In this document: in pieces, positions 45,504 through 54,126 of the stretch
How positions within the stretch are numbered: the stretch's first letter is position 1
Layout: each line of letters opens with the position of its first letter
NCBI RefSeq assembly: GCF_002355155.1
Contig: NZ_AP017369.1
Location: 3,224,001 to 3,288,000 of the forward strand
DNA length: 64,000 nt
Origin: Corynebacterium suranareeae
Lineage (GTDB): Bacteria > Actinomycetota > Actinomycetes > Mycobacteriales > Mycobacteriaceae
Direction: 5' to 3'
Program-made: the position numbers and the translations under genes
Notes under the pieces: model-generated
What the model was told of the DNA's origin: nothing
The model's input: the letters and a program-made list of their open reading frames with translations, nothing else
The model's database searches: none

Positions 45504-46583
45504 TTGGACATGCCCAAAACCCCTTCGACGAAGAACTATGCAGCAGTCTTACCGCTACCGGGCCCAGCGTGGGCAGGTTCTCTCATGGGCATCTCACTCT
45601 TGTCATCACTACTTAAAACTCATGGTTTCCCTTTCGCCGCGGATGCCTTTTTCACCCTCGCGTGCATCGTCGCCGTTGTCATCATCGGCGGCTGGCTCAT
45701 CTACCGCTCACCACGTTTTAAAACAGAGGTCATGCCGGCATGGGCAATGCTCTCTATGGGACTGATCGCTTTGGGCAGTGCCAGCACGAGCGTTTTAGGG
45801 GATAACTATTGGGAATTTATGTTCTTTTGTTGGGCCAGTGGAACAATAATCGGACTTGTCGCTTATTCCTTATATACAAGTGCGCTTTTGCGCGGCACCG
45901 CTGGCACTCCCTCATTTACATGGGGCTTGCCTTTGGTTACTCCCATGGTGGCTTCAACCTCAGCAGCGCAACTTCATGATCACTATGGTTCCACCCCATT
46001 GTTGTGGATTTCTTTTGCTCTTTTCCTTTCCACGTTGGCCGTGGCACCGCTTGTTTTCGCTCGAGTGTATTTTTATTACTTCAGCCCACATGGGCCGCGC
46101 ATCCCACTCATGGCCACGCCAACGTCATGGATCCCTTTGGGAATGGTTGGTCAATCAACTGCAGCAGCGCAACTAATCGGGGACGCATTCACTTCCACAA
46201 CCACAACACGTATCGCGATTATTTACGGCTTTGTCATGGGGATTATCAGCATCCCACTGGGAGCAATTGCACACTTTTTGTTTTATAAAGCCGTTGTGAA
46301 AGGCGCAACCTACAGCCCTACCTGGTGGGCAAGTACATTCCCTGTAGGTACCTTGAGTTTGGGCGCTCACTTTTTGGCCCAAAGCACTGAGCTGGCATTG
46401 TTTGATTACTTCAGCCTGTACTTATTGGCCTTGATGCTCTTTCATGTCATCGTGTCCACCATCGCCGGTACGATTGCTGTAACGAAACGAATCGTCGAAA
46501 AGCTTAATCTTCAAAGCTCAAATGATTCATCAAAGTTCATGCATATTGAAGTTTCACAGTTGAACAGGAAAAATAACAAATAA
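45504..46583 (+). CDS. TDT family carrier (tellurite resistance / C4-dicarboxylate type)
   Basis: A 359-residue protein with about ten helices and the family pattern: [22 protein letters not shown] at the N-terminus, [17 protein letters not shown] (about 140), and [21 protein letters not shown] (about 275), which resembles the F-x-x-TFP anion-gate signature of TehA/Mae1 channels. Likely a carrier or channel for dicarboxylates, sulfite or similar anions. The start is TTG 45504, nine bases after AAGG; an in-frame ATG at 45510 is the alternative. The stop overlaps the trmB start (TAATG). Confidence 0.78.
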   Translation: MDMPKTPSTKNYAAVLPLPGPAWAGSLMGISLLSSLLKTHGFPFAADAFFTLACIVAVVIIGGWLIYRSPRFKTEVMPAWAMLSMGLIALGSASTSVLGDNYWEFMFFCWASGTIIGLVAYSLYTSALLRGTAGTPSFTWGLPLVTPMVASTSAAQLHDHYGSTPLLWISFALFLSTLAVAPLVFARVYFYYFSPHGPRIPLMATPTSWIPLGMVGQSTAAAQLIGDAFTSTTTTRIAIIYGFVMGIISIPLGAIAHFLFYKAVVKGATYSPTWWASTFPVGTLSLGAHFLAQSTELALFDYFSLYLLALMLFHVIVSTIAGTIAVTKRIVEKLNLQSSNDSSKFMHIEVSQLNRKNNK

Positions 46584-47350
46584 TGTCTATTTCTGATAAT
46601 TCCCGTGATCAATTAGGAGAACTGCCAGCCGGCCGACCTCTCCAATCCGATTTTGATAATGACCTCGACTACCCGCGCTTGGGAAGTGTCACGTTTAGGC
46701 GTGGCACCCTGACCGAAAATCAGCAAACCATGTGGGATGAAAAGTGGCCTGAGCTGGGTCGCATCCTCGAAGATGAGTTGATTGATCTTGATTCATGGTT
46801 TGGCCGCACAGGGGCTAAAACCATCGTTGAGATCGGCTCGGGCACCGGTACATCTACTGCTGCGATGGCACCTTTGGAAGCTGATACCAATATCGTTGCT
46901 GTCGAGCTGTACAAACCAGGCCTCGCTAAACTGATGGGCTCGGTTGTGCGCGGAGACATCAACAACGTGCGCATGGTGCGCGGAGACGGCATCGAAGTAC
47001 TCAACCGAATGTTCGCGGATGAATCCCTCGATGGCATCCGCGTCTACTTCCCTGATCCTTGGCCAAAAGCGCGCCACAACAAACGTCGCATCATCCAATC
47101 TGGCCCATTGAACCTTTTTGCCAAGAAGCTTAAACCCGGTGGCGTGCTCCATGTTGCTACCGACCACGCTGATTACGCCGAGTGGATCAATGAGCTAGTT
47201 GAAGTCGAGCCTTTGTTGGAATACAAAGGCTGGCCATGGGCGGAATGCCCACAGCTGACTGATCGTCAGGTGATCACCAAGTTTGAAGGCAAAGGCTTGG
47301 AAAAAGATCACGTGATCAATGAGTACCTATGGCAGAAGGTGCAAAACTAA
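46583..47350 (+). CDS. trmB: tRNA (guanine-N7-)-methyltransferase
   Basis: A 255-residue protein of the TrmB family. [36 protein letters not shown] (about 77-112) is the SAM-binding site. VRGDGIEVL, the signature [19 protein letters not shown] (about 152-170) and [14 protein letters not shown] complete it. It methylates G46 of tRNA variable loops. Syntenic with Rv0208c. One-base overlaps with both neighbours show tight coupling in a run TDT-trmB-NYN. Confidence 0.94.
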   Translation: MSISDNSRDQLGELPAGRPLQSDFDNDLDYPRLGSVTFRRGTLTENQQTMWDEKWPELGRILEDELIDLDSWFGRTGAKTIVEIGSGTGTSTAAMAPLEADTNIVAVELYKPGLAKLMGSVVRGDINNVRMVRGDGIEVLNRMFADESLDGIRVYFPDPWPKARHNKRRIIQSGPLNLFAKKLKPGGVLHVATDHADYAEWINELVEVEPLLEYKGWPWAECPQLTDRQVITKFEGKGLEKDHVINEYLWQKVQN

Positions 47351-48036
47351 TGTCTGATGTTCATGAGGTCATTCACAGCTACAACCCCACTGATAAAGAA
47401 GGACCAGAAAGTGTCCTTCTAGTGTGGGATGCACCGAACCTCGATATGGGTTTGGGTGCAATTCTTGGAGGCCGACCAACAGCTGCCTACCGTCCTCGTT
47501 TTGATGCCATTGGCCGGTGGCTACTTGCCCGCGCAGGCCGCCGAGCGCATGAACTTGGTCGACACATCGAACCAGAAGCCACGGTGTTTGCCAACATCAC
47601 CCCAGGTGGTTCTGATGTCGTTCGGCCGTGGGTGGAAGCTCTCCGAAACGTTGGTTTTGCGGTCTTTGCTAAACCAAAGGTTGGCGAAGACTCTGATGTC
47701 GACCCAGACATGATTAACCACATCCAGAGGCGCTATGAAGAAGGAGTTCTTCGTGGCGTCATCGTGGCTAGTGCGGATGGTCAAAACTTCAGGGAAACCC
47801 TGGAAAAGCTCGTTGCAGAAGGCATTCCAGCCACGGTCATTGGATTCCACGAGCACGCATCTTGGGCGGTTGCCCATGAGACAATCGAGTTTGTTGATCT
47901 AGAGGAAATCCCCGGCGTATTCCGCGAACCACTTCCACGTGTCAGCCTGGATAATCTGCCAGAAGGCGGAGCATGGCTACAGCCATTCCGCCCGTTGACT
48001 GCCTTGTTGTCCAACCGCCACAATTCACAGGAGTAA
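47350..48036 (+). CDS. NYN domain protein, Rv0207c-like
   Basis: A 228-residue protein. LLVWDAPNLDMGLGAILGG (about 25-43) with Asp28 and VIVASADGQNFRETLEKL (about 138) with Asp144 are the acidic sites of NYN/PIN-like RNase domains. It lacks membrane segments, yet sits next to mmpL genes in mycobacteria and corynebacteria alike. It may process RNA, or act as an assembly factor for the transporter; neither is shown. I chose ATG 47350, which overlaps the trmB stop by one base; ATG 47329 is in frame inside trmB. The CmpL gene follows 7 bases later. Confidence 0.8.
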   Translation: MSDVHEVIHSYNPTDKEGPESVLLVWDAPNLDMGLGAILGGRPTAAYRPRFDAIGRWLLARAGRRAHELGRHIEPEATVFANITPGGSDVVRPWVEALRNVGFAVFAKPKVGEDSDVDPDMINHIQRRYEEGVLRGVIVASADGQNFRETLEKLVAEGIPATVIGFHEHASWAVAHETIEFVDLEEIPGVFREPLPRVSLDNLPEGGAWLQPFRPLTALLSNRHNSQE

Positions 48037-48043
48037 ACCACCC

Positions 48044-50362
48044 GTGTTCTCTAAATGGGGCCACTTTGCTTACAGGTATAGGCGCATTGTTCCGCTAGTT
48101 GTCATCGTTGCCATTTTGGCGCTGTTCGTTCTTTTCGGCTCCAAGTTGGGCGAACGCATGAGCCAAGAAGGTTGGGATGACCCTGGTTCATCCTCCACAG
48201 CTGCAGCAAGCATCGAGTTGGAGACCTTTGGGCGCGACAACGATGGCGACGTGGTGTTGTTATTTACTGCACCTGAAGGGACCTCGTTTGATGATCCAGA
48301 GGTTTTTGACAGCGTGTCTAGCTTTCTTGACGGGCTGGTAAGCAACAATCCTGATGAGATCAGCCAAGTAAATAGTTATTTTGATACCCGTAATCAAAAT
48401 CTTCTCAGTGCGGATAAAACCCAAACCTTTGCAGCTCTTGGGCTTAAAGGTGACGGTGAGCAAACACTGAAAGATTTCCGCGCGATTGAAGATCAACTAA
48501 CACCAGATAACCTTGCTGGCGGCGTGACAACAGAGGTCGCCGGAGCAACTGCCGTGGCCGATGCACTAGATGAAGGCATGGCTAGCGATATTGCACGAGC
48601 TGAAGTATTTGCCCTGCCGTTTGTGGCTGTCTTGTTGCTCATTGTTTTTGGATCCGTCGTAGCTGCAGCAATGCCACTGATCGTGGGCATTTTATCCATC
48701 CTGGGTTCTTTGGGAATCTTGGCTATTTTGGCTGGGTTCTTCCAAGTCAACGTCTTTGCCCAATCGGTGGTTACCTTGCTGGGCTTGGGTCTGGCCATTG
48801 ATTATGGATTGTTCATGGTGTCTAGATTCCGTGAGGAAATGGACAAGGGCACCCCGATTGAACAGGCCGTTGCCACTACCACTGCCACTGCGGGCAAAAC
48901 TGTGGTGTTTTCTGCCGCGATGGTAGCTGTGGCACTATCTGGGCTTTTCGTTTTCCCACAGGCATTTTTGAAATCGGTAGCGTTCGGCGCCATTTCTGCA
49001 GTCGGGCTTGCAGCGCTAATGTCCGTGACGGTCCTGCCGTCGCTGTTTGGCATGCTGGGTAAAAACATCGATAAGTGGAGCTTGCGTCGCACGGCACGCA
49101 CGGCACGCCGTTTAGAAGACACCATTTGGTTCCGCGTCCCAGCATGGGCGATGCGCCATGCAAAGGCAGTGACTGTCGGTGTGGTGCTGCTATTGCTTGC
49201 CCTGACTGTGCCTTTAACAGGCGTGAAATTCGGTGGCATCAACGAAACCTATCTGCCACCGGCCAACGACACGCGCGTAGCCCAAGAGCGTTTCGACGAA
49301 GCCTTCCCCTCCTTCCGCACCGAGCCCATCAAGCTCGTTGTCACCGGGGCGGACAACAATCAGTTGATTGACATTTATGTCCAGGCCAACGAAGTAGAAG
49401 GACTTACTGACCGTTTCACCGCCGGTGCAACCACCGATGATGGCACCACCGTGCTTTCAGCTGGCATTCAAGACCGTTCCTTAAATGAGCAGGTGGTGCA
49501 GCAGCTTCGAGACATTTCTGTTCCTGAAGGCGTCGAAGTACACATCGGTGGCACCCCAGCCATGGAGATCGAGTCCATTGAAGCGCTCTTTGAGAAGCTT
49601 CCATGGATGGCCATCTACATTGTGTTGGCCACTTTCATCCTCATGTCTTTGGTTTTCGGTTCCATAATTTTGCCAGCCAAGGCGATCATCATGACCATTT
49701 TGGGTATGGGCGCAACGCTGGGTATTTTGACCCTGATGTTTGTGGACGGTGTGGGAGCCAGCGCCTTGAACTTCTCCCCTGGCCCACTGATGAGTCCCGT
49801 ATTGGTCTTGATCATGGCAATTATTTACGGACTGTCCACAGACTACGAGGTTTTCCTGGTCTCACGCATGGTGGAAGCCCGCGACAAAGGTGAATCCACC
49901 GACGATGCCATCCGCTATGGCACTGCGCACACCGGATCAATCATTACCGCAGCGGCATTGATCATGATTGTTGTATGTGGTGCTTTCGGATTCTCAGAGA
50001 TCGTGATGATGAAATACATTGCATTCGGCATGATCGCAGCGCTCATCTTGGACGCCACCATCATCCGCATGTTGCTGGTACCTGCAGTGATGCACCTGCT
50101 TCGCGACGACAACTGGTGGGCACCCGGCTTCGTGAAAAAGGCCTACACCGTGATGGGACACGGATCTGACGTAGAAGAACCAGCACGCCCAACCACCCGC
50201 AGGCTTAACGATGACGAGGAAGTCACCGTACATGAAGCCGTCGTCGCAGGCGATAGCATTGCATCCCGTGGCGGTATGAGCACACAAGAAAACCGCGATT
50301 TAGTCTCCTTCGTGGAGCTTAAAGCACGACTAGAAAAGCGCAGGCTTGAGGATCTAGATTAA
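48044..50362 (+). CDS. cmpL4: MmpL-family RND transporter, CmpL4-type
   Basis: A 772-residue protein with twelve helices in the MmpL plan: TM1, a periplasmic domain (about 40-185), TM2-6, a second domain (about 390-500), TM7-12 and a charged C-terminal tail. Proton-relay Asp-Tyr pairs are in GLGLAIDYGLFMVSRFREEMDKG (about 250-270) and IIYGLSTDYEVFLVSRMVEARDKG (about 595-615). It exports (acetylated) trehalose monocorynomycolate to the periplasm, together with CmpL1 elsewhere in the genome. Placement next to NYN, UPF0104 and DUF3054 genes matches the mmpL3 region of mycobacteria. GTG start. Confidence 0.9.
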   Translation: MFSKWGHFAYRYRRIVPLVVIVAILALFVLFGSKLGERMSQEGWDDPGSSSTAAASIELETFGRDNDGDVVLLFTAPEGTSFDDPEVFDSVSSFLDGLVSNNPDEISQVNSYFDTRNQNLLSADKTQTFAALGLKGDGEQTLKDFRAIEDQLTPDNLAGGVTTEVAGATAVADALDEGMASDIARAEVFALPFVAVLLLIVFGSVVAAAMPLIVGILSILGSLGILAILAGFFQVNVFAQSVVTLLGLGLAIDYGLFMVSRFREEMDKGTPIEQAVATTTATAGKTVVFSAAMVAVALSGLFVFPQAFLKSVAFGAISAVGLAALMSVTVLPSLFGMLGKNIDKWSLRRTARTARRLEDTIWFRVPAWAMRHAKAVTVGVVLLLLALTVPLTGVKFGGINETYLPPANDTRVAQERFDEAFPSFRTEPIKLVVTGADNNQLIDIYVQANEVEGLTDRFTAGATTDDGTTVLSAGIQDRSLNEQVVQQLRDISVPEGVEVHIGGTPAMEIESIEALFEKLPWMAIYIVLATFILMSLVFGSIILPAKAIIMTILGMGATLGILTLMFVDGVGASALNFSPGPLMSPVLVLIMAIIYGLSTDYEVFLVSRMVEARDKGESTDDAIRYGTAHTGSIITAAALIMIVVCGAFGFSEIVMMKYIAFGMIAALILDATIIRMLLVPAVMHLLRDDNWWAPGFVKKAYTVMGHGSDVEEPARPTTRRLNDDEEVTVHEAVVAGDSIASRGGMSTQENRDLVSFVELKARLEKRRLEDLD

Positions 50363-50366
50363 ATAA

Positions 50367-51452
50367 ATGCGCGCAATTTTCAGCAACCCCTGGATTCGCT
50401 GGGCTTTGTCCCTTGCGATTCTAGGGGTGATCCTATTTTTCCTGCGCGATCAGCTGGAATTTTTAAAAATGGGCATCAAACAAATCCGCCACATTAGCCC
50501 CCTTGGACTCGCGCTCACAATGGTGGCACTTGTGCTTTCCTTCGTGGCGATGGCCAAAGTGATGCAAATTATGCTCAAAGCAGGTGGCACAACAACCACG
50601 CTGAAATCCACCACCGCGCTGACGTTTGCCTCTAATTCCTGGTCCGCGACACTTCCCGGCGGCCCCGCGTTCTCTGCGATTCTAACGTACAAAGTGCAGC
50701 GCAGCTGGGGTGCAAGTGCTGTGCTGTGCTCATGGTTTTTCTTACTCTCCAGTGCACTTTCCACCGTCTGGTTGGTGGCACTCGGTGTGATCGCGGTGTT
50801 TTTTATGGGGGCATCGCTTAATTTATGGTCACTGATCGCTACGCTTCTGGCCATGGTTGCACTCTCCGGTGCTGTTTATTGGGCAGCGAACAACCCTGAT
50901 ACCTTGGCGCGGTGGGTGCGAAAAATTGCAAAAAACAGGGAGGGGGGAATCGTCGAAAAGCTTCTTGGAAGCATTGAGCAGCTACGGTCCGTCGCACTCA
51001 CGGGGCCGCAATTCGCCGCCAGCGCCGCCTGGTCTTTAGGCAATAGGCTTTTCGACGCCTTCTCCCTATGGATTTGCATCTGGGCCGTCACCGGAACCGC
51101 CCCCATGTTTGACGCAGAACCCAACAACACCACCATCGCCGGCGTACTCCTGGCCTACACCACCGCAAAAATCGCAGGCTCCATCCAAGCCACCCCAGGC
51201 GGAATCGGCCCTATCGAAGCCGCCTACATCGCAGCCCTGGTAGCAACCGGAATGACCGCCATCGAAGCCGCCGGAGCTGTCATAATCTACCGACTATGCT
51301 CTTTTATCATCATGGCGATTGTCGGATGGGTCATCTATTTTATCTACTTCACCCCCAAAGGCCTCAAGGCTAATGAAACCTCCGAAGTAGAACAGGATAC
51401 GATTAACACAGACTCAAACCCACAGTCCGCAATTGAAAGGCCAGAAACGTGA
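50367..51452 (+). CDS. UPF0104 / lysylphosphatidylglycerol synthase TM-like membrane protein
   Basis: A 361-residue protein with about eight helices. WSATLPGGPAFSAILTYK (about 85-102) and SIQATPGGIGPIEAAYIAAL (about 268-287) are the two family signatures found in MprF flippase domains and AglD/YbhN-like proteins. It may flip or bind a lipid; the position beside cmpL4 and its synteny with Rv0204c-like genes suggest a link to envelope lipids. The start is 4 bases after the CmpL stop; the stop overlaps the next start. Confidence 0.82.
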   Translation: MRAIFSNPWIRWALSLAILGVILFFLRDQLEFLKMGIKQIRHISPLGLALTMVALVLSFVAMAKVMQIMLKAGGTTTTLKSTTALTFASNSWSATLPGGPAFSAILTYKVQRSWGASAVLCSWFFLLSSALSTVWLVALGVIAVFFMGASLNLWSLIATLLAMVALSGAVYWAANNPDTLARWVRKIAKNREGGIVEKLLGSIEQLRSVALTGPQFAASAAWSLGNRLFDAFSLWICIWAVTGTAPMFDAEPNNTTIAGVLLAYTTAKIAGSIQATPGGIGPIEAAYIAALVATGMTAIEAAGAVIIYRLCSFIIMAIVGWVIYFIYFTPKGLKANETSEVEQDTINTDSNPQSAIERPET

Positions 51453-51814
51453 ACCGCTGGATGTCCTTACTGTGTGATTCCATCGCCATCGGTCTCTTCG
51501 CACTTTTTGCCCGGATCGCTCACCAAAGCCCCGACATGCCCCTAAACGTGCAAGGCTGGTTTTTCACATGGCTGCCCTTCCTCGCAGGAGTGTTCATCGC
51601 ATACCTGGCCGTGATCCTTCCCGCCAAACTACCCAGTGAAATGATTCGCCCGGCAGGACTCATGGTGTGGATTCTAGCCGTCGTGGTGGGACTTGTAATT
51701 TGGGGATTCAACAACGGAGAAGTTCCGCACTGGTCATTCATGATCGTTGCCACCACCGCATCCGCCATTTTGGTCCTGGGATGGCGAGCACTGTTTAAAG
51801 TAACGATGCGCTAG
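51449..51814 (+). CDS. DUF3054 membrane protein
   Basis: A 121-residue protein with four helices (about residues 8-24, 36-56, 70-88 and 96-113) and the conserved ARIAHQSPDMPLNVQGWFFTWLPFLAG segment of DUF3054. Function unknown. GTGA overlap with the previous stop shows coupling with the cmpL4 operon. A D-type palindrome region follows it and may act as the end of the transcript. Confidence 0.8.
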   Translation: MNRWMSLLCDSIAIGLFALFARIAHQSPDMPLNVQGWFFTWLPFLAGVFIAYLAVILPAKLPSEMIRPAGLMVWILAVVVGLVIWGFNNGEVPHWSFMIVATTASAILVLGWRALFKVTMR

Positions 51815-51837
51815 TTTTGCTGGTTTGGTTCTTGCGT

Positions 51838-52002
51838 TAAGTTCGAGACCTCAACTGCGATTTCACCCTTTCGATTTCGCGTTTCCAATTTCTTATCCTC
51901 AATTTCGCATATTCGATACCAGTCGGTTTGGGGTGGAAATCCGACTGAAATCGGTGTTAAGAAATTGAGCTTGAGGTATCGGAGTCGCGGTATCGAACTT
52001 AA
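51838..52002. repeat. Large imperfect palindrome, element D
   Basis: Outer arms TTAAGTTCGAGACC (51838-51851) and GGTATCGAACTTAA (51989-52002) pair. The inner arms contain several copies of AATTTCTTA/TAAGAAATT and CGATACC/GGTATCG. The centre is CAGTCGG...CCGACTG (51921-51947). It is about 165 bases in total, with no coding sense. It is immediately followed by reversed A and C repeats. Confidence 0.7.
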
Positions 52003-52017
52003 GAAATCGCCCTTTAG

Positions 52018-52130
52018 TGGCCGGCACACTGAGAGGCTTTTTAAGGCGTCGAAAATCCGCCATGAGCATTGGTATGGCTACACCTACTAAAGGCCCTTAG
52101 AAGCGATTCTGGAGTCTTAAGATTTTTTGG
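52018..52130 (-). repeat. Intergenic repeat A, 3' module reversed (copy A8)
   Basis: Read on the minus strand: ACTCCAGAATCGCTTCTAAG, then GGATTTTCGACGCCTTAAAAAG. These match the two conserved blocks of copies A6 and A1. Confidence 0.6.
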
Positions 52131-52163
52131 ATCAGCCACCAAAATTTCGACCACCGACGCCAG

Positions 52164-52221
52164 ACCAAACATACGTGACAAGAAATCCCGAAATCCCGAA
52201 ACTTTGGCACGTATGTTTGGT
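52164..52221. repeat. Palindromic repeat C, single unit C3
   Basis: ACCAAACATACGTGACAAG pairs with CTTTGGCACGTATGTTTGGT across a 19-base loop. Only one of the usual two hairpins is present. It lies next to A8 in the usual C-A arrangement, reversed. The stretch 52222-52370 holds nothing recognisable. Confidence 0.85.
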
Positions 52222-52370
52222 GTGAGTCAGACCACGGTGCTCAAGACCCTCAAAAGCCGCATGCTGGGCATCTGCGTCCGGTCCTAACGCGTAAATACCA
52301 AACCAGGTCCAGAAAAACCGAAAGTAAGTTCCCGTGGTTTTGGTGCTGCCACCGGCTTTTGCCGAAATAC

Positions 52371-52410
52371 AAAAATGGGAGCCCCCGAACATTTCGGCGG
52401 CTCCCACTTT
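52371..52410 (-). terminator. Terminator of the accD4-small peptide transcript
   Basis: On the minus strand, GTGGGAGCC-g-CCGAA pairs with TTCGG-g-GGCTCCCA across a 3-base loop, followed by TTTTTG. It lies 8 bases after the stop of the 26-residue frame, as expected for the end of that transcript. Confidence 0.9.
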
Positions 52411-52417
52411 TGGGGAC

Positions 52418-52498
52418 TTAGTAGCTTAAAAAGCCCTGGATATACGGCAGAGTCGTGCTGAAAATATCAATACCTAGCAATAGAGCGATGATTGCCAT
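52418..52498 (-). CDS. 26-residue hydrophobic peptide downstream of accD4
   Basis: An ATG at 52498 is preceded by AGAGGAGACCGAA, an excellent ribosome site. The 26 codons give a hydrophobic run (AIIALLLGIDIF, then STTLPYIQGFLSY) and end at TAA 52418, directly before a strong terminator. It begins 57 bases after the accD4 stop on the same strand with no terminator between. It would be a single-pass or surface-lying membrane peptide. It resembles no porin (PorA/PorH) I know, but is of the small-protein kind common in corynebacteria. Confidence 0.6.
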   Translation of the reverse strand: MAIIALLLGIDIFSTTLPYIQGFLSY

Positions 52499-52555
52499 TT
52501 CGGTCTCCTCTAGCAAATTGGTTACAGGGTTTCTATCTAAAAAATCCTTCAGGTG

Positions 52556-54106
52556 TTACATCGGCATGATGGTGTGCTTCTTATCGAGGTCGCGCACTGC
52601 TTTGTTTTCTAGCTGTCGCACGGCACGACGGAGCACCAGGCGGGTTTCTGCGGGTTCGATCATTGCGTCGATGTAGCCTCGTTCGGCGGCGACATAAGGG
52701 CTGGTCATGTTTTCGTCATAGAAGTCCATGAACAGTTTCTTCATGTATTCGCGCTGCTCTGGTGGGGCTGCTTCGAGTTGTTTGCCTTGGATCATCACGA
52801 CGGCGGCGGCTGCACCCATCACTGCGATTTGCGCGGTTGGCCATGCGAAGTTGAGATCGCCGGTAAGGTTCTTGGATCCCATGACTGCGTATGCTCCGCC
52901 GTATGCTTTGCGCACGATGAGGGAGATTTTTGGCACGGTTGCTTCTACCACTGCGAATGCGAGTTTTGCACCGCGGTGAATCAGGCCAACTTTTTCCTGG
53001 TCGACGCCTGGTAGGTAGCCGGGGGTGTCAACGACGAAGATGATGGGGATGTTGTAGGCGTCGCAGATGCGGATGAAGCGGGCACCTTTGTCTGCTGCGT
53101 CGGCGTCGATGCAGCCTGCTTTGTCCATCGGTTGGTTGGCTACTACACCTACGGCTTTGCCATCGATGCGGGCGAAGGTGGTGATGAGGTTGGGGGCGTA
53201 TTCCTCTTGGATTTCGAGGAGGTTGGAATCGTCGAAAAGCTTGGACAGCAGGTCGTGCATGTCGTAGCCCTGGTTGGTGTCGTCGGGCATGAAGGTGTTG
53301 AGCGATTCGTCGTAGGCGATTTCTTCATCGCTTGGCGCAGCAAAGACTGGTGCGGGATCGTTGCAGGTCAGTGGTAGGAAATCGAGAAGATCTTTGACCA
53401 CATTGAGCGCTTCTTCTTCAGAAGATGCCAAGTAGGAGATGTTTCCGTTTTGCATTTGCTGCGCACCGCCACCGAGGTCGGCGGAGGTGATCTGTTCACC
53501 AGTGACCTCTTTGATGACGGCGGGGCCGGTGACATACATTTCGGTTTCGCCGTCGACACCAATGACAAAGTCGGTGGTCACTGGGGCATACACCGCACCT
53601 CCAGCGGATTTGCCCAGCATGATGGAGATCTGCGGGCTACGACCAGAGAGTGGAAGCTGACGGCGCGCGATTTCGGAGTACATTGCTAGAGAGGTGACGG
53701 CGTCCTGGATGCGGGCTCCGCCGGAATCCTGAATACCAATGACAGGGCAACCAATGCGGATCGCCATGTCCATGACTTCACTGACTTTACGTCCGAAAGT
53801 CTGTCCCACAGATCCGCCGTACACAGTTTTGTCGTGGGCGTAAATGGCAACGGGGCGGCCGTCGATGCGTCCGTAGCCAGTGACCACACCATCAGAGTAA
53901 GGCGCATCCGGCTCCCCCGGAGTGCGACCTAGTGCGCCGATCTCCACGAAGGATCCGGCATCAAGCAGCGCATCGATGCGTTGACGAGGGGTACTTCGAC
54001 CTTCCTCATCGCGTTTGGTGCGTGCGCGTTCACTGCCTGGGTCTTTGGCGATTTCCAGGCGGGCGCGCAGATCCGCTAGCTTCTCTGCAGTAGTGGTTTT
54101 ACTCAA
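52556..54106 (-). CDS. accD4: Acyl-CoA carboxylase beta subunit, AccD4-type (mycolate synthesis)
   Basis: A 516-residue carboxyltransferase subunit. The N-terminal half has ERIDALLDAGSFVEIG, AIYAHDKTVYGGSVGQTFGRK, IGIQDSGGARIQDAV (oxyanion loop Gly-Gly-Ala, about 130) and GKSAGGAVYAPVTTDF. The C-terminal half has FVVDTPGYLPGVDQE, AFAVVEATVPKISLIVRKAYGGAYAVMGSK and AVMGAAAAVVMIQ (about 440, second oxyanion hole). With the biotin subunit it carboxylates a long-chain acyl-CoA to the extender used by Pks13. In C. glutamicum it is often named accD3. It lies 20 bases after pks13 in the same operon. Confidence 0.92.
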   Translation of the reverse strand: MSKTTTAEKLADLRARLEIAKDPGSERARTKRDEEGRSTPRQRIDALLDAGSFVEIGALGRTPGEPDAPYSDGVVTGYGRIDGRPVAIYAHDKTVYGGSVGQTFGRKVSEVMDMAIRIGCPVIGIQDSGGARIQDAVTSLAMYSEIARRQLPLSGRSPQISIMLGKSAGGAVYAPVTTDFVIGVDGETEMYVTGPAVIKEVTGEQITSADLGGGAQQMQNGNISYLASSEEEALNVVKDLLDFLPLTCNDPAPVFAAPSDEEIAYDESLNTFMPDDTNQGYDMHDLLSKLFDDSNLLEIQEEYAPNLITTFARIDGKAVGVVANQPMDKAGCIDADAADKGARFIRICDAYNIPIIFVVDTPGYLPGVDQEKVGLIHRGAKLAFAVVEATVPKISLIVRKAYGGAYAVMGSKNLTGDLNFAWPTAQIAVMGAAAAVVMIQGKQLEAAPPEQREYMKKLFMDFYDENMTSPYVAAERGYIDAMIEPAETRLVLRRAVRQLENKAVRDLDKKHTIMPM

Positions 54107-54126
54107 CTTCCGTCAGCTCTCCGTTA

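Noticed and set aside
51811-52407. Frames of 72-91 codons in the gap before the small peptide gene
   Set aside because: They run through D, A8 and C3 repeats, with no ribosome sites and no conservation between repeat copies.
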